From Pseudarthrobacter sp. (GTDB taxonomy: Bacteria > Actinomycetota > Actinomycetes > Actinomycetales > Micrococcaceae): a stretch of 64,000 nt of DNA. The notes under the pieces were generated by a model, which did not search any database, was not told the origin of the DNA, and saw only the letters and a list, made by a program, of their open reading frames with translations. This document shows, one piece after another, positions 63,416 through 64,000 of this stretch. The DNA lies in NCBI GenBank assembly GCA_031178005.1, contig JAPSJV010000008.1:1-64000 (forward strand), in the 5' to 3' direction. Position numbers and translations under genes: made by a program. Within the stretch, counting starts at the first letter, position 1. Each line of letters begins with the position of its first letter.

Positions 63416-63487
63416 CTGGGATACCAGGACTCGAACCTAGAATGACGGTACCAGAAACCGTAGTGTTGCCAATTACACCATATCCCA
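63416..63487 (-). tRNA. tRNA-Gln (anticodon CTG)
   Basis: Acceptor TGGGATA/TATCCCA, D arm with TGGTGTAATTGGCAACA, anticodon stem CGGTT-CTG-GTACCG, and T arm with GGTTCGAGTCC are complete. Discriminator is G, and CCA is not encoded. It begins with U-A type U1 as usual for tRNA-Gln. Confidence 0.97.
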
Positions 63488-63592
63488 ATGGCATTTACCG
63501 GGCCTCATCTGCAGGTGTAAACCCGCGCTCTGAGCGCCTCAGCACGAGAAATTACTTTACCCGAGTCTTGGGCCTGGCACAAATCGGCCGCC

Positions 63593-64000
63593 CTACTCCA
63601 GCAGCTCGTCGAGGCCGGCTACCTGCATGCCCAGGTATCCGGGAACCTGCTCCGCCGTACGGTTCAGCCACACGCCTACCAGGCCGGCCGCCGTCGAACC
63701 CTCTGCGTCTACCAGGCGGTTGTCCCCGACGTAGAGCGTCTCGCCCACGGAACTGCCCAGCAGCCGGACGCCTTCCAGGAACACCGCAGGCTCCGGCTTG
63801 ATGGCACCGATGGTGTCGGTACCCACCAGGTGCCGGATGCGCTGCAGCCCTGCCGTGTCCAGCTTGGCCCTCTGGTAGTCGTGCACGTTGTTGCTGACGG
63901 CCCCGTACGGGATCCCTGCAGCGTCTAGGGCATCCAGCACGGGCGCGACGTCGTCGAACGCCCGCACTGAGCCCTGCTGAGCCGTAGCGTACGTGGCCAG
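63593..64000 (-). CDS. HAD-superfamily hydrolase (5' end beyond window)
   Basis: The C-terminal 136 residues of a haloacid-dehalogenase-like phosphatase are present; the frame is open to the window edge. Visible motifs are the motif II region YGAVSNNVHDYQRAKL (Ser-Asn), motif III Lys in GAIKPEPAVFLEG, and the motif IV acidic residues in ETLYVGDNRLVDAEGSTAAGLVGVW. The motif I nucleophile Asp lies outside. Substrate is unknown. Confidence 0.85.
   Translation of the reverse strand: MATYATAQQGSVRAFDDVAPVLDALDAAGIPYGAVSNNVHDYQRAKLDTAGLQRIRHLVGTDTIGAIKPEPAVFLEGVRLLGSSVGETLYVGDNRLVDAEGSTAAGLVGVWLNRTAEQVPGYLGMQVAGLDELLE

Noticed and set aside
63195..63487. tRNA genes as an integration site for the island
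   Set aside because: Both tRNAs are intact, no integrase or duplicated tRNA end is visible, and the glycan island is 12 kb away.

Overview
The window is high-GC, tightly packed chromosomal DNA from an actinobacterium, most likely a member of the Micrococcaceae close to Arthrobacter/Pseudarthrobacter. The placement rests on the gene order thiL-DAK2-recG-rsmD...coaD-DUF177-rpmF-rnc-mutM-smc-ftsY...amt-glnB...ffh, on frequent GTG/TTG starts, and on protein sequences that look actinobacterial. This is recognition by eye; no database search was run. No transposase, integrase, phage gene or CRISPR array is visible.

Left part (1-11.7 kb): a cut-off amidohydrolase, a TPP riboswitch with thiC, an alpha/beta hydrolase, a strong 54-base hairpin, ffh (signal recognition particle), a glucose-6-phosphate dehydrogenase, the PII/ammonium-transporter pair glnB-amt, an MFS exporter and a membrane-anchored glycoside hydrolase. 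Core block (11.7-26.7 kb): ftsY, smc, mutM, rnc, rpmF, DUF177, coaD, rsmD, recG, a DAK2 protein and thiL all run on the minus strand. Two plus-strand genes, an aminotransferase and a spermidine-synthase-like protein, interrupt them between coaD and rsmD.

Glycan island (26.8-50.9 kb): a short plus-strand arm (YdcF-like protein, a small tail-anchored protein, wecB, an alpha/beta hydrolase) faces a 15-gene minus-strand operon about 20.5 kb long, most of whose genes overlap or nearly touch. In transcription order the operon encodes a Pro/Gly-rich exported protein, two GT4 glycosyltransferases, an ABC-2 polysaccharide exporter (permease and ATPase), a two-domain glycosyltransferase, wecC, two more glycosyltransferases, a 985-residue glycosyltransferase/pyruvyltransferase-fold fusion, and a pyruvyltransferase-fold protein. 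It ends with an FAD-dependent oxidoreductase, a GSCFA protein, an SGNH-type protein and a second stand-alone pyruvyltransferase-fold protein. wecB plus wecC should supply UDP-ManNAcA, so a teichuronic-acid-like surface polymer exported by the ABC transporter and then decorated is the best working model. Base composition in the middle of the island is visibly lower than in the core, and the island separates thiL from the DUF3515-ddl genes that adjoin it in other actinobacteria, which points to an acquired or exchangeable locus.

Right part (51-64 kb): a DUF3515 lipoprotein, the envelope/lipid genes ddl, gpsA, plsC-like and murA, then leuD-leuC with a divergent IclR-type regulator, a DUF1697 protein, a pair of dynamin-like GTPases, tRNA-Glu(CTC), tRNA-Gln(CTG), and a HAD hydrolase cut by the window end.

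The most promising undescribed system is the 3' half of the island operon (30.35-39.04 kb). It combines three pyruvyltransferase-fold domains (one fused to a glycosyltransferase), an FAD oxidoreductase, a GSCFA protein and an SGNH protein, and looks like a glycan-decoration module whose chemistry cannot be assigned from sequence alone.
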